A DNA stretch of 5,154 nt from DAOUAJ01 sp034433615. Lineage in GTDB: Bacteria > Chloroflexota > Anaerolineae > DUEN01. The DNA lies in assembly GCA_034433615.1 (NCBI GenBank), contig DAOUAJ010000100.1, positions 1 through 5,154 of the forward strand, written 5' to 3'. The notes under the pieces are model-generated. The model was given only the letters and a program-made list of their open reading frames with translations, searched no databases and was not told where the DNA came from. This document shows positions 1-5,154 of this stretch, one piece after another (positions within the stretch are counted from its first letter, which is position 1; every line of letters starts with the position of its first letter). A program made the translations under genes and the position numbers.

Positions 1-737
1 CCCACCTGGAGCCGGAGATCCTGCTGGTGGACGAGGTGCTGGCCGTGGGGGACGCAGCGTTCCAGAAGAAGTGCCTGGGGAAGATGGGGGATGTGGCAAG
101 GGAAGGGCGGACGGTGTTGTTTGTGAGCCATAATATGCCGGCCATTCTAGGGCTTTGTCAAAGGACCATCTTTCTTGATGCAGGACAGATACAGACTGAC
201 GGGGAAACACAGAAGGTGGTAGAGACCTACCTGGGTATTGGGGCCGCAGGGACGGCAGAGAGAGTTTGGCACTTCGAAGGGGCTCCCGGAAATCACATCG
301 CCAAACTAAGGGCGGTACGAGTGCGCAACTCTGAGGGCAGTGTCGTTCCTGATCACTACCTGTCGAAACCCATTACTTTGGAAGTCGAGTTTTGGTGTCT
401 GAAGTCTGGTGTAAGGCTAAATCCAGCATTCCATGTCTATAATTCACTGGGTGTTTGTGTCTTCGCAACAGCCAACTTGGAGGGAGATGAGTGGAGTGAT
501 GCTATCTATCAGCCAGGCCTCTATCGGGCCACATGTGTGATTCCACCAAACTACCTCAATGATGGAATATATCGCGTCTCTGCAATCATAGTTAAGGACG
601 TTACGCTCGTGATGGCGCGAGAAGAGGAAGTGGTTTCTTTCCAGGTTCATGATGATGGAGTAGGCCGAGGCGATTACACAGGGGGATGGATTGGTGTCGT
701 TCGACCTCTTTTGCCGTGGACCATAGAGAGAGCGTAG
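1..737 (+). CDS. wzt: Wzt-like polysaccharide ABC transporter ATP-binding protein, 3' part
   Basis: ATPase subunit of an ABC exporter that moves finished polysaccharide (O-antigen, capsule or teichoic-acid-like) across the inner membrane together with a Wzm-type permease. The gene is cut at the left edge: the frame is open from position 3, giving 244 visible residues. Visible residues 6-11 (ILLVDE) are the Walker B strand with catalytic Glu, followed by the D-loop region (VLAVGDAAFQKKC) and the switch histidine in SHN at residues 42-44. Walker A and the signature motif lie outside the window. After a linker near residue 80, the remaining roughly 160 residues are a beta-rich domain ending in GVVRPLLPW, which fits the Wzt C-terminal carbohydrate-binding domain (Wzt_C). 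The apparent GTG start at 27 is an internal Val codon, not a start. GC content is much higher in the first 120 bases than later. The class is confident; the exact exported polymer is unknown. Confidence 0.9.
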   Translation, partial: HLEPEILLVDEVLAVGDAAFQKKCLGKMGDVAREGRTVLFVSHNMPAILGLCQRTIFLDAGQIQTDGETQKVVETYLGIGAAGTAERVWHFEGAPGNHIAKLRAVRVRNSEGSVVPDHYLSKPITLEVEFWCLKSGVRLNPAFHVYNSLGVCVFATANLEGDEWSDAIYQPGLYRATCVIPPNYLNDGIYRVSAIIVKDVTLVMAREEEVVSFQVHDDGVGRGDYTGGWIGVVRPLLPWTIERA

Positions 738-744
738 AGGAGGT
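738..744 (+). promoter_or_regulatory. Ribosome binding site of the cytidylyltransferase gene
   Basis: AGGAGGT is a full Shine-Dalgarno match placed 5 bases before the ATG at 750. It begins one base after the TAG stop of the upstream transporter gene, so the whole 12-base gap between the genes is essentially this site. It fixes the start of the downstream gene. Confidence 0.85.
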
Positions 745-749
745 CTGCC

Positions 750-1523
750 ATGAAAGTCGTTATCCTCTGCGGTGGCCTTGGCACCCGCCTGCGCGAGGAA
801 ACGGAATTCCGGCCTAAACCATTGGTAGAGATAGGTGGGCGTCCCATCCTTTGGCACATTATGAAAATTTACGCCCACTACGGATTCCGAGACTTTGTGC
901 TCTGTCTTGGCTACCGTGGCAACATGATAAAAGAATACTTCCTGAATTATGAGGCAATGAACAACGACTTTACAATCTGTCTCGGTCGTCGGAATCACAT
1001 CGTTTATCATAACGCCCACAAAGAACAAGATTTCCACGTCACGTTGGCTGATACTGGCTTGGAGACAATGACAGGGGGGCGGGTGAAGCGGGTTGAGAAG
1101 TACATTGACGGAGATACCTTCATGGTGACCTATGGTGACGGAGTAGCCGATTTAGATGTTCAAGCGCTGGTAGAACATCATCGCTCTCACGGTAAGTTGG
1201 CCACTGTAACAACAGTGCGACCTTTCTCCTATTATGGGTTGCTGGATTTGGATGCGAATGGCTCAGTGGTTCGGTTCCGCGAGAAGCCGCGAATAGATGA
1301 TTGGATAAGTGTCGGGTTCTTCGTCTTCAACCGCGGGGTGTTCGACTATTTGGACGAGAACTGCATATTGGAACGAGAACCTTTGGAGAACCTTGCGAAG
1401 GACGGTCAGTTGGTCGCGTATCGTCACACAGGCTTCTGGCATGCGATGGACACTTATCGCGACTTCCTGAAGTTGAACCAGTTGTGGCAAGAAGGGCGTG
1501 CTCCGTGGAAGATTTGGGAATGA
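750..1523 (+). CDS. rfbF: Glucose-1-phosphate cytidylyltransferase
   Basis: Makes CDP-glucose and pyrophosphate from CTP and glucose-1-phosphate, the entry step of CDP-deoxysugar synthesis in the cytoplasm. The 257-residue length equals the usual size of the family. The nucleotide-binding loop GGLGTRLREETEFRPKPL is at residues 8-25 with the KP pair at 23-24. The stretch LREETEFRPKPLVEIGGRPILWHIMK separates RfbF/DdhA from the thymidylyl and uridylyl transferases. YGDGVAD at 128-134 carries the metal-binding Asp130. FREKP follows in the sugar-binding half, and GFWHAMDTYRD near the C-terminus is also typical. The start is set by the strong ribosome site just upstream. The stop overlaps the ATG of the next gene by four bases (ATGA), which suggests translational coupling with the dehydratase that uses its product. 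Base use resembles its downstream neighbours. Confidence 0.95.
   Translation: MKVVILCGGLGTRLREETEFRPKPLVEIGGRPILWHIMKIYAHYGFRDFVLCLGYRGNMIKEYFLNYEAMNNDFTICLGRRNHIVYHNAHKEQDFHVTLADTGLETMTGGRVKRVEKYIDGDTFMVTYGDGVADLDVQALVEHHRSHGKLATVTTVRPFSYYGLLDLDANGSVVRFREKPRIDDWISVGFFVFNRGVFDYLDENCILEREPLENLAKDGQLVAYRHTGFWHAMDTYRDFLKLNQLWQEGRAPWKIWE
1507..1511 (+). promoter_or_regulatory. Ribosome binding site inside the end of rfbF
   Basis: GGAAG lies 8 bases before the ATG at 1520, within the last codons of the cytidylyltransferase gene. It supports 1520 as the dehydratase start, rather than any of the earlier in-frame codons back to 1301 that overlap rfbF. Confidence 0.5.
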
Positions 1524-2509
1524 CAGAGTCGTTCTGGCAGGACCGTCCAACCCTGGTAACCGGCGCCACAGGCCTCTTGGGCAGTTGGCTGGTACAGCGC
1601 TTGCTTGACCTGGGAGCGGATGTGGTCTGCCTGGTTCGTGATTGGGTGCCACAGAGCGAGTTGGTGCGTGCTCGTCTGATCGAACAGGTGAAAGTGGTAC
1701 GTGGCGATGTCCGTGATCAGGCACTCTTGGAACGGATCCTGGGCGAGTATGAGATTGATACGGTGTTCCATCTGGCTGCGCAAACTATCGTGAGCATTGC
1801 CAACCGCAATCCCGTTTCGACTTTTGAGACAAATATCCAGGGCACCTGGGTGTTGTTGGAGGCATGCCGTCGCAGCCCGACCGTAAGACAGATCATCGTA
1901 GCCTCGTCAGACAAGGCTTATGGAGATTGCAAGAAGCTGCCCTACGATGAAGAGACACCTTTACGGGGTCGGCACCCCTACGATGTCAGTAAGTCGTGCG
2001 CTGATCTGCTTGCGCAGGCCTATGCTGTGACCTATAGCCTGCCGGTGGCAATTACTCGCTGTGGGAATCTTTACGGTGGTGGGGACCTGAATTGGAATCG
2101 CATCATTCCCGGTACCATTCGATCTGTGCTACGCGGTCAGCGTCCTATCATCCGCTCTGATGGGCACTATGTGCGGGATTATTTCTATGTAGAAGATGCT
2201 GCTATCGCTTACATGCTTCTGGCGGAGCAGTTAGCCCAGCGTCAGGAGTTATGCGGTCAGGCATTCAACTTCTCGAATGAGACTCCAGTGGCGGTGCTCG
2301 ACCTGGTACAGCGTATTCTGACCTTGATGAATTGCAACTTCAAGCCCGATATTCGCAACGAGGCAACTAACGAGATCCGTGACCAGTATTTGAATGCAGA
2401 AAAGGCGCGTCGAATCTTGGGATGGAAGCCCTTGTTTACGCTGGATGAAGGGTTGCAAGCTACAATCGAGTGGTATCGCAACTTCTTTCAAAGAGATGTG
2501 CTGCGATAA
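1520..2509 (+). CDS. rfbG: CDP-glucose 4,6-dehydratase-like extended SDR
   Basis: Predicted to turn CDP-glucose into CDP-4-keto-6-deoxyglucose with tightly bound NAD. The 329-residue protein opens with the Rossmann loop TGATGLLG at residues 14-21, has HLAAQ at 84-88, a catalytic Ser130-Asp131-Lys132 (SSDKAYG), and Tyr154/Lys158 in YDVSK. The Asp-Lys pair in place of the Asp-Glu of dTDP-glucose dehydratases is typical of CDP-glucose 4,6-dehydratases. YVRDYFYVEDAA and the C-terminal GWKP...LDEGL...WYR block are standard for extended SDRs. It is somewhat shorter than the roughly 350-360 residues usual for RfbG, so it may belong to a side branch. The frame is open back to 1301, but the ATG at 1520 is preferred: it gives the correct N-terminal distance to the Rossmann loop, forms an ATGA overlap with rfbF and has a ribosome site. 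The rfbF neighbour strongly supports the CDP substrate. A dehydratase or epimerase for another nucleotide sugar is the alternative. Confidence 0.85.
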   Translation: MTESFWQDRPTLVTGATGLLGSWLVQRLLDLGADVVCLVRDWVPQSELVRARLIEQVKVVRGDVRDQALLERILGEYEIDTVFHLAAQTIVSIANRNPVSTFETNIQGTWVLLEACRRSPTVRQIIVASSDKAYGDCKKLPYDEETPLRGRHPYDVSKSCADLLAQAYAVTYSLPVAITRCGNLYGGGDLNWNRIIPGTIRSVLRGQRPIIRSDGHYVRDYFYVEDAAIAYMLLAEQLAQRQELCGQAFNFSNETPVAVLDLVQRILTLMNCNFKPDIRNEATNEIRDQYLNAEKARRILGWKPLFTLDEGLQATIEWYRNFFQRDVLR

Positions 2510-2522
2510 CAATATGCTACCT

Positions 2523-2529
2523 GGAGGGG
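2523..2529 (+). promoter_or_regulatory. Ribosome binding site of the first methyltransferase gene
   Basis: GGAGGGG in the 24-base gap after the dehydratase stop, 4-6 bases before the GTG at 2534. The spacing supports this GTG start, which places the first zinc-type CxxC at residues 11-14 as expected. The gap shows no terminator or promoter pattern. Confidence 0.75.
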
Positions 2530-2533
2530 TTCT

Positions 2534-3760
2534 GTGAAACACGTTGTTACTGAGCGCTCCACTTGCCGTGTCTGTGGCTCAAATAGGCTTGTGTGCTTTC
2601 TTGAACTGCCCGATATGCCTTTGACAGACGAATTTCTGCGCGAAGACGAACTCGGCACTGAGTTCCTGTGGCCGATCAGAGTATACTTCTGTGAGGATTG
2701 CTACCTGACCCAAACATTGCATGACGTGAGCGCACAAGAGTATTATCGGGATTACCAGTATTCAGTAGCCTTGTCGCCATTTGCCCAACGTTTCATGCGA
2801 CGGCTTGCTGAGAGCGTGTGGCTACAATATGGCTTGCAGCCCGGGGATGTTGTGGTCGAAGTTGGCAGCAGCGATGGTGCTCAATTGGGTTACTTCCAGG
2901 CACTGGGGGCGAGGGTGTTCGGTTTTGAACCCTCAGCTTCATTGGCTCAAGCATCCCGCAGGCGAGGCGTTCGTGTAGCTCAATGCCTTTTCGATGAGCA
3001 GGCTGGTAAACACATCCCCGCTGAGCTGTTGCCAGCGCGAGTTATCCTGTTGACCTACACCTTTGATCATTTGCCTGACCCGATGAGCTTCCTGAGTGCA
3101 GTGCGAGAGGTGTTTGACGCTGAGCGTGGCGTTTTGGTGATAGAAGTACATGATTTGGAAAAGATCATGAAGCGACGTGAGTTCTGCCTATTTGAACACG
3201 AGCATACCGCATACTATACGGCGGCGACCTTGCAGACGGTATTGCGTCGGGCTGGCTTCGAGATGATTGGTATTGACCTGGTGCCAGAAGTCGAGCGGCG
3301 AGGCAACTCCCTGTTGATAGCAGCTGCTTTGCAGGGATCTGCTTTCGCAGCTCAAATGTTGCCGACACTCTCGCTAAGCCCTCTCGATATTGCAGAGCCG
3401 TATGTTGCTTTCGGACGCTCTGTGCAGAACAGCCTGCTGAACTTCCGGAATGTGATCCAGGACAAGCGTCAAGAAGGGGTACGCTTGGCAGGCTATGGAG
3501 CTGGTGGGCGTGGCGTAATGACCATGGCGGCCGCTGCACAGCCGGGAGACTTCGCTTATGTGTGCGACAAAAACCCTGCATTTCACGGCCTCTACACGCC
3601 TGGGAGCCATGTGTTGGTTGACAGCCCTGAGCGTCTCCTCTCCGATCCAGTAGACGAAGTGGTCGTGTTTTCCTATGGATACTTCCGTGAGATTCACGAT
3701 GAGTTGACAGAGTTCAGAACTCGCGGTGGGCAACTGATTTCATTGCTGGATCTGCTTTAG
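2534..3760 (+). CDS. SAM-dependent sugar C-methyltransferase (TylC3/TcaB9-like)
   Basis: Predicted to add a methyl group from S-adenosylmethionine to a carbon next to the 4-keto group of a nucleotide sugar, most often C3. At 408 residues it has the full three-part layout of this family. An N-terminal zinc-binding domain has CxxC at 11-14 and 53-56. The SAM-binding fold has EVGSSDG at 109-115 and GFEPS at 130-134. The C-terminal domain has YGAGGRG and ends in a Rossmann-like half. His179 (FDHLPDP) and the Glu223-His224 pair in FEHEHTAYY line up with active-site residues described for TcaB9. At the position where that family usually has Tyr (YxEH), this protein appears to have Glu221. The GTG start is backed by a strong ribosome site. 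Its place after the CDP-glucose dehydratase and before a reductase suggests that CDP-4-keto-6-deoxyglucose is the substrate, which is inference. C5 methylation, or a non-sugar substrate, cannot be excluded. Confidence 0.85.
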   Translation: MKHVVTERSTCRVCGSNRLVCFLELPDMPLTDEFLREDELGTEFLWPIRVYFCEDCYLTQTLHDVSAQEYYRDYQYSVALSPFAQRFMRRLAESVWLQYGLQPGDVVVEVGSSDGAQLGYFQALGARVFGFEPSASLAQASRRRGVRVAQCLFDEQAGKHIPAELLPARVILLTYTFDHLPDPMSFLSAVREVFDAERGVLVIEVHDLEKIMKRREFCLFEHEHTAYYTAATLQTVLRRAGFEMIGIDLVPEVERRGNSLLIAAALQGSAFAAQMLPTLSLSPLDIAEPYVAFGRSVQNSLLNFRNVIQDKRQEGVRLAGYGAGGRGVMTMAAAAQPGDFAYVCDKNPAFHGLYTPGSHVLVDSPERLLSDPVDEVVVFSYGYFREIHDELTEFRTRGGQLISLLDLL

Positions 3761-3764
3761 GGAG
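3761..3764 (+). promoter_or_regulatory. Ribosome binding site of the SDR reductase gene
   Basis: GGAG directly follows the TAG stop of the methyltransferase gene and lies 9 bases before the ATG at 3774. A nearer ATG at 3766 is in another frame, so 3774 is the start. It puts the Rossmann loop at residues 7-14. Confidence 0.65.
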
Positions 3765-3773
3765 TATGAGCAT

Positions 3774-4703
3774 ATGCCACGTGTTTTGCTAACCGGCGCC
3801 ACAGGTTTTATTGGCTCACACGTGATTCGATGCTTGTTGGCACGTGATTGTGAGATAATGATCCTCATGCGGCCCCAGAGTGACCCGTGGCGGATTGCTG
3901 ATGTGTTGCCTCATCTACATGTAATCCATGCAGACTTAGCCGATGTGTCTAACGTGGCTGATGACATTTGTGCTTTTGCTCCCGACGTGACGGTACATTT
4001 GGCTTGGTATGGCGTTGGAAACCGCCACCGCAATGATCCACAGCAAGTTAGCAACATAAGTGCTACCCTGAATCTACTCGATGTTGCCCATAGGGCTGGA
4101 ACCCACAGCTGGATTGGACTCGGATCCCAGGCGGAATACGGTGTCTACAATAGGGCTATCAGTGAGGATACGCCAGCGAACCCAACAACACTGTACGGTG
4201 TAGTCAAACTTAGCACTTGTCTGCTGACGCAGCGGTTGTGTCGTATCTACGGTATGCGCTGGGTCTGGCTGCGCCTTTTCTCTTCTTATGGCCCCGGTGA
4301 TCATCCAGGGTGGATGATCCCGTATGTGATCCTGACCCTGCTGCGAGGTGAGCGGCCGGCTCTCACTGCTGGTGAGCAACGTTGGGACTACCTCTTCGTG
4401 GAAGACGTTGCAGAGGCGATCTGTTCCGTCATGGTCAAGTCGAATGCTCAGGGTGTCTTCAACCTGGGTTCAGGCGAAGCTCATACTGTGCGCAGTATTG
4501 TGGAACGCATACGAGACCTGATTGACCCCAGTTTGCCTCTGGGCTTCGGGGAAATACCCTACCGGCCCGATCAAATTATGCACTTGCAGGCTGACATTAC
4601 CCGTCTGCGGCAAGCAACCGGTTGGAAGCCAATGGTGAGTCTTGATGAAGGATTGAAGCATACTATAGACTGGTATCGCGCAAACGGGGTACGTCATGTC
4701 TGA
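3774..4703 (+). CDS. NAD(P)-dependent SDR, probable nucleotide-sugar 4-ketoreductase
   Basis: Extended short-chain dehydrogenase of 309 residues. The Rossmann loop TGATGFIG is at residues 7-14, HLAW at 75-78, catalytic Ser118 sits in GSQAEYG, and Tyr141/Lys145 in YGVVK. It lacks the Asp-Glu or Asp-Lys pair after the serine that 4,6-dehydratases need, so it should be a reductase or epimerase. GSQAEYG and the NPTTLYGVVK segment recall CDP-abequose and CDP-paratose synthases, which reduce the C4 ketone. The expected role here is the final C4 reduction of the C-methylated CDP-4-keto sugar, inferred from gene order. WDYLFVEDVAEA and the C-terminal WKP...SLDEGL...WYR block are standard and resemble the upstream dehydratase, so the two are distant relatives. 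The end overlaps the next start by 8 bases. The stereochemistry of the product cannot be read from the sequence, and a 3- or 5-epimerase is a possible alternative. Confidence 0.8.
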   Translation: MPRVLLTGATGFIGSHVIRCLLARDCEIMILMRPQSDPWRIADVLPHLHVIHADLADVSNVADDICAFAPDVTVHLAWYGVGNRHRNDPQQVSNISATLNLLDVAHRAGTHSWIGLGSQAEYGVYNRAISEDTPANPTTLYGVVKLSTCLLTQRLCRIYGMRWVWLRLFSSYGPGDHPGWMIPYVILTLLRGERPALTAGEQRWDYLFVEDVAEAICSVMVKSNAQGVFNLGSGEAHTVRSIVERIRDLIDPSLPLGFGEIPYRPDQIMHLQADITRLRQATGWKPMVSLDEGLKHTIDWYRANGVRHV

Positions 4704-5154
4704 CCTGCGTTGCCGTCTTTGCGGATCGGTGCGACTTCTAATACGCATGACACTGGAAAATGCGCCACGCAATATCCAGCGCTTGCTCACAACAGATCAG
4801 CTGGCAATGGACTCGCCGATCACGCTGGTTGTATGGCAATGCGAAAAATGTGGACTGGTACAGCTTAACGACATGCTTGGGCCAAAGGACTATGAAGGTT
4901 ATTTAATGACAGTCAGCCATTCTCCGCAGATGAATGCCTTTCAACGGTCTCAGGCTTTCGATTTTGTCGCCAGGTTCAATCTGGTTGGCAAACGGATCAT
5001 CGAGATTGGATGTGGAGACGGCAACTATCTTCGTTATCTTCACGAAGCTGGCGCCATACCATACGGAATCGAGCCTTCTGCGCGTTTTTGCAAACTGGCA
5101 AGCCGATGGGGCTTTCCGATTTGGCAAGGATATGTTGGAGGCCGGTCACGTATC
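4696..5154 (+). CDS. Second SAM-dependent methyltransferase with zinc-binding N-terminus, 5' part
   Basis: The frame is open from the ATG at 4696 to the right edge, giving 153 residues with no stop, so the gene is cut off. CxxC pairs at residues 6-9 (CRLC) and 49-52 (CEKC) form the zinc-binding N-terminal domain seen in sugar C-methyltransferases. The SAM-binding motif EIGCGDG is at 103-109, followed by GIEPS at 124-128. The layout matches the methyltransferase at 2534-3760, but the sequences differ widely, and the MTVSHSPQMNAFQ block before the SAM fold marks another subfamily. The start overlaps the SDR stop by 8 bases, with a weak GGGG ribosome-like run at 4686-4689, so translation is probably coupled. 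The catalytic and C-terminal domains lie outside the window, so C-methylation is likely but unproven. It may modify the same sugar or another one. Confidence 0.8.
   Translation, partial: MSDLRCRLCGSVRLLIRMTLENAPRNIQRLLTTDQLAMDSPITLVVWQCEKCGLVQLNDMLGPKDYEGYLMTVSHSPQMNAFQRSQAFDFVARFNLVGKRIIEIGCGDGNYLRYLHEAGAIPYGIEPSARFCKLASRWGFPIWQGYVGGRSRI

Noticed and set aside
444..1037. Long minus-strand open frame of 197 codons.
   Set aside because: It spans two well-supported plus-strand genes and shows no recognisable motif; it is a shadow of their coding sequence. The same applies to the other antisense frames.
1301..1519. In-frame extension of the dehydratase by 73 codons upstream.
   Set aside because: It lies wholly over rfbF in another frame, reads as arginine-rich low-meaning sequence, and would push the Rossmann loop far from the N-terminus. 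The ATG at 1520 is better supported.
1557..1572. A 16-base identity (TAACCGGCGCCACAGG) shared with 3790-3805.
   Set aside because: Both copies encode the TGATG Rossmann loop of SDR proteins in frame. Protein constraint and shared codon use explain it, and flanking bases diverge at once.
2510..2533. Gap between the dehydratase and the first methyltransferase as a possible promoter or terminator.
   Set aside because: Only 24 bases, filled mostly by the ribosome binding site, with no hairpin, T-run or paired -35/-10 pattern.
4299..4319. Perfect inverted repeat with 8-base arms (GATCATCC / GGATGATC) and a 5-base loop.
   Set aside because: It lies inside the SDR gene, encodes a stretch (DHPGWMI) that looks conserved for the family, and has no T-run after it, so it is not a credible terminator or regulatory hairpin.

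Overview
The window is one strand of a bacterial surface-polysaccharide locus. Six genes all read left to right with no gap over about 25 bases, and both end genes run off the window. Strong Shine-Dalgarno sites, the tight polycistronic layout and the Wzt-type ABC transporter mark it as bacterial. The sequence does not fix the phylum. The style of the two SDR proteins and the methyltransferases would suit Chloroflexota or a similar environmental group, but that is only an impression.

Layout: (1) positions 1-737, the 3' part of a Wzt-like ATP-binding protein with a C-terminal carbohydrate-binding domain. (2) 750-1523, glucose-1-phosphate cytidylyltransferase (RfbF/DdhA type). (3) 1520-2509, a CDP-glucose 4,6-dehydratase-like SDR (RfbG/DdhB type). 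(4) 2534-3760, a three-part SAM-dependent sugar C-methyltransferase of the TylC3/TcaB9 kind. (5) 3774-4703, an SDR most likely acting as a 4-ketoreductase or epimerase. (6) 4696-5154, the 5' part of a second methyltransferase with the same zinc-binding N-terminus but from a different subfamily. No RNA genes, mobile elements, CRISPR arrays, promoters or terminators were seen.

How they fit together (inference): glucose-1-phosphate is activated to CDP-glucose, dehydrated to CDP-4-keto-6-deoxyglucose, C-methylated next to the keto group, then reduced at C4. This would give a CDP-activated branched 6-deoxyhexose. Gene order 2-3-4-5 matches this reaction order. The sugar would be placed in a glycan exported by the Wzm/Wzt-type transporter whose ATPase lies upstream. 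No gene for the 3-dehydrase (RfbH/DdhC) that starts the classical CDP-3,6-dideoxyhexose route lies among these genes, so the product is more likely a 3-C-methyl-6-deoxyhexose than abequose, paratose or yersiniose. The main points for a second look are this CDP-based C-methyl sugar cassette, the pair of related methyltransferases, a possible active-site change in the first of them, and a sharp drop in GC content inside the transporter gene.
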